Shown piece after piece: positions 62,020 to 64,000 of a DNA stretch of 64,000 nt; within the stretch, counting starts at the first letter, position 1, and each line of letters opens with the position of its first letter. The DNA is from UKL13-2 sp043744255 (lineage in GTDB: Bacteria > Pseudomonadota > Gammaproteobacteria > Burkholderiales > Usitatibacteraceae), in NCBI GenBank assembly GCA_043744255.1, contig JAYTVA010000062.1, forward strand, positions 1 to 64,000, read 5' to 3'. Position numbers and translations under genes: made by a program. The notes beneath the pieces are model-generated. The model worked only from the letters and a program-made list of their open reading frames with translations, had not been told where the DNA came from and did not search any database.

Positions 62020-62601
62020 CTAGAAATGGTCGCGGGTAGGTGTGTCGTGTGCGGGAGCGGTGCGTGGCGCATCCATGATGCGGTCGATCCACGCAATCGA
62101 AAGGGCGGAGAGAATGAAGGCGATATGGATGATGGTTTGCCACATCAAGGTGTGGGTGGTCATCTCGGATGCGTTGATGAATGACTTCAGCAGGTGAATC
62201 GAAGAGATGCCGATGATCGCGGTGGCGAGTTTGACCTTGAGCACCGCCGCATTGACATGCGAAAGCCATTCCGGCTGATCGGGGTGACTCTCAAGGTTCA
62301 TGCGCGAGACGAAGGTTTCATAGCCACCCACGATCACCATGATGAGTAGGTTCGAGATCATCACGACGTCGATCAGGCCGAGCACGAGCAACATGATTTG
62401 CGCTTCGGTGAACTTTGCGCCCGCGCCGAAAAATACGCCATGGACAAGGTGCACCAATTCCACGCCGAATTGATAAACATAAATCGCCTGCGCGACGATC
62501 AATCCAAGATAGAGCGGCAACTGCAACCACCGGCTCATGAAAATAAGGTTGGGCAGGGGCTTCAGGGGGCGGGCGTGCTTTGGTTCGTTCGCAGGGGTCA
62601 T
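62020..62601 (-). CDS. UPF0114/YqhA-type membrane protein
   Basis: 193 residues from ATG 62601. Four membrane segments are predictable (WLQLPLYLGLIVAQAIYVYQ, IMLLVLGLIDVVMISNLLIM, KLATAIIGISSIHLLKSFI, TIIHIAFILSALSIAWIDRI). Matches the TIGR00645/UPF0114 family, function unknown. Located just upstream of fumarase with an 11-base gap, so probably co-transcribed. Confidence 0.85.
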   Translation of the reverse strand: MTPANEPKHARPLKPLPNLIFMSRWLQLPLYLGLIVAQAIYVYQFGVELVHLVHGVFFGAGAKFTEAQIMLLVLGLIDVVMISNLLIMVIVGGYETFVSRMNLESHPDQPEWLSHVNAAVLKVKLATAIIGISSIHLLKSFINASEMTTHTLMWQTIIHIAFILSALSIAWIDRIMDAPRTAPAHDTPTRDHF

Positions 62602-62618
62602 TGGATTCGCCAAAAATA

Positions 62619-62648
62619 GTGAAGCCCGGCAAACGCAGTTTGCCGGGC
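62619..62648 (-). terminator. Hairpin terminator after the acyl-CoA ligase
   Basis: On the minus strand GCCCGGCAAAC, a 3-base loop and GTTTGCCGGGC (62624-62648) form an 11-bp stem followed by TTCACTATTTTT. It separates the ligase gene from the UPF0114 gene. Confidence 0.7.
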
Positions 62649-62664
62649 AAAAGAAGGGCTGTAC

Positions 62665-64000
62665 TTACGCGGATCGGGAAATCGCCAGGGCAGGCGCGAT
62701 TTCTCTACGCAAAATTTTACCATTCTTGGTTCGCGGGAAATCCTTCGCGAGGTACACGCGCTTGGGTGCTTTGTACGCGGCGAGGTGCTGTTGCCCGAAC
62801 CCCAGCAACTCATCCGCGCTCACGGTTTGCCCCGGTTGCGCGATCACGTAGGCCGCGACGATCAGTTTGTCTTTCTCGATCTCCTCGCCCACGCACGCGC
62901 AATCAGCGACCCCCGGATGCGATTTCAATACGCGCTCCACCTCGTAGGGCGAGACGCGATAGCCGAAACTCTTGATGATGTCGTCGCGTCGGCCGAGGAA
63001 CCAGAGGTAGCCATCCTGGTCGATCTTGGCGTAATCACCGGTGAAGAAGTAGCCGTGATGCTTGTACTTCGCGGTTTCTTCATCTAGGTTCCAGTAGCGC
63101 AGGAACAAGCCCGGGTCGTCCTCGGAAATGGCGATCATGCCCTCGTCGCCTGCGGCCACTTCGACGCGCGTTTCTGGGTCGAGCAGTTTAACGTCGTGCC
63201 CCGGCTGTGGAAACCCTGCGGAACCGGCGCGGATCGGGCGATGTACCGATTGCGAGAGGTAGTATGAGAACTCGCTCATGCCAACGGCTTCGTAAATGTC
63301 TAGCCCGAATCGCTCGCGCCACGCGTTGAGCATATCGTCGGACAAATGCTCGCCCGCGCTCATGCAAAAACGAAGTGAGGGCACATCGACCTTGGTGGTC
63401 GTGGTCTTTTGCACAATCTGGCGATAGACGGTGGGCACACCGATGAAGATCGTCGCTTGATGTTTTGCGATCAAGCGCGTCCACAGATTCGCATCGTTCT
63501 TGCCCTCGTGCACGATCACGGTCTTACCGAGGTACAGCGGGTCCATCAAGCCCGAACCCAGCACATAGGTCCAATTGAATTTTCCAGAATGCAAGATGCG
63601 GTCAACGTTGTTGGGGTCAAAGTTGAACCAGTATTGCGAGGCTGGCTCGCGGCCGATCAACGCGCGATGCGCATGCAACACACCCTTGGGATACCCGGTG
63701 GTACCGCTGGTGTAGACCAGATACGCAGGATCACTCGCGTGCGTCGCGTGCGGTGCCGACCAGGCCGTGATGGCATCGAGTGCGGGGGTGAGATCGTGGA
63801 CCGCATGTGCGGCACTTTCAACGATCTCACCTTGTCCGGAAAGCAGTACCAGCGCGGCGTTTGGGGCATCGGCCATGCGCGGAACCATCTGCGGCCAGAA
63901 CGATTTGTCCATCACCAATACCTTCGCCCCAGAGTCCTTGGCGAGATACAACACTTCTTCGGCCGTCAGTAGCGTGGAGGTCGGCACGGCGATGCAACCG
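62665..64000 (-). CDS. AMP-forming acyl/aryl-CoA ligase (benzoate-CoA-ligase-like), 5'-incomplete
   Basis: At least 444 residues; the frame is still open at the window end, so the N-terminus is missing. ANL superfamily motifs: AYLVYTSGTTGYPKGVLHAH (P-loop-like), FTGDYAKIDQDGYLWFLGRR with Asp-x-x-Gly, and the catalytic lysine in PRTKNGKILRREI. The arrangement, with WYFNFDPNNV-like and RFCMSAGEHLSDDMLNAWRE segments, resembles benzoate/aryl-CoA and medium-chain acyl-CoA ligases. The substrate cannot be read from this part. Transcribed toward the UPF0114 gene and closed by a hairpin. Confidence 0.88.
   Translation of the reverse strand, partial: GCIAVPTSTLLTAEEVLYLAKDSGAKVLVMDKSFWPQMVPRMADAPNAALVLLSGQGEIVESAAHAVHDLTPALDAITAWSAPHATHASDPAYLVYTSGTTGYPKGVLHAHRALIGREPASQYWFNFDPNNVDRILHSGKFNWTYVLGSGLMDPLYLGKTVIVHEGKNDANLWTRLIAKHQATIFIGVPTVYRQIVQKTTTTKVDVPSLRFCMSAGEHLSDDMLNAWRERFGLDIYEAVGMSEFSYYLSQSVHRPIRAGSAGFPQPGHDVKLLDPETRVEVAAGDEGMIAISEDDPGLFLRYWNLDEETAKYKHHGYFFTGDYAKIDQDGYLWFLGRRDDIIKSFGYRVSPYEVERVLKSHPGVADCACVGEEIEKDKLIVAAYVIAQPGQTVSADELLGFGQQHLAAYKAPKRVYLAKDFPRTKNGKILRREIAPALAISRSA

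Noticed and set aside
60485..62269. 594-residue version of fumarase
   Set aside because: The extra N-terminus overlaps the UPF0114 gene in another frame; ATG 62008 gives the usual family N-terminus and length.
1..64000. CRISPR array or cas genes
   Set aside because: No regularly spaced repeats with unique spacers and no Cas-like protein were seen; the few tandem repeats are short coding or hairpin repeats.
1..64000. tRNA or rRNA genes as island attachment site
   Set aside because: No cloverleaf-like segment with GTTCRA-type TpsiC loop was found at the island's right edge or elsewhere; the left edge is outside the window.

Overview
The window joins two kinds of DNA. Roughly the first 41 kb is an accessory island carrying mobility and defence genes. 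The rest, from about 41.6 kb to the end, is ordinary housekeeping chromosome. The chromosomal part holds suhB, trmJ, cysE, a complete isc cluster (iscR-iscS-iscU-iscA-hscB-hscA-fdx-iscX), a GlrK/QseG/GlrR-like two-component locus, a DUF3460 gene, an MFS/ATP-ADP-carrier-like transporter, serB, mfd, a class I fumarase, a UPF0114 membrane protein and an AMP-forming acyl-CoA ligase. This gene content and the DUF3460 protein point to a Gram-negative betaproteobacterium (Burkholderiales or a close relative). I cannot name the genus from sequence alone.

Island, left part (1-16.6 kb). A P4-type tyrosine integrase, probably cut by the window edge, is followed by ankyrin-like and other unknown proteins. 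On the minus strand lies a transfer block: a ribbon-helix-helix-like accessory protein, a MobF (TrwC/TraI-type) relaxase-helicase and a small tail gene, joined by overlapping start and stop codons. A second tyrosine recombinase, a UmuD/LexA-like S24 protease without a DNA-binding domain, a sigma-like protein, a VirD4/TraD-type coupling protein and an ArdC-type antirestriction protein follow. No mating-pair (type IV secretion) genes are visible, so the element looks mobilisable rather than self-transmissible, unless they lie outside the window.

Island, defence part (16.8-38.3 kb). First comes a complete type I restriction-modification system (hsdM-hsdS-hsdR). After a small AT-rich orphan gene there is a tightly packed operon: a WYL-domain regulator, an SNF2-family helicase with a DUF3883 tail (DrmD-like), a DUF1156 adenine-specific DNA methylase, a DUF499 ATPase, a 115-residue acidic orphan, an OLD-family ATPase/TOPRIM nuclease and an ankyrin-repeat protein. 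The first three genes overlap by ATGA and the other gaps are 8 to 59 bases. I read this as a DISARM-related defence system lacking recognisable drmA, drmB and drmC (PLD), with the OLD nuclease as a candidate effector. It is the most interesting object in the window.

Island, right edge (38.3-41.5 kb). A DUF2726 protein, a small membrane protein, an ADP-ribosyltransferase-like gene broken by one in-frame stop just before its E-x-E motif, and a VapBC-type toxin-antitoxin pair sit here. No tRNA gene, rRNA gene or CRISPR array was seen.

Chromosome (41.6-64 kb). Upstream of iscR a good sigma-70 promoter overlaps a match to the type 1 IscR operator, so the isc cluster is probably feedback-regulated by IscR. 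Two RNA-level devices may tune the isc operon: a triple 15-bp repeat with one complementary arm between iscS and iscU, and an intrinsic terminator ending right at the hscB start codon. Several extragenic palindromes separate the other genes.
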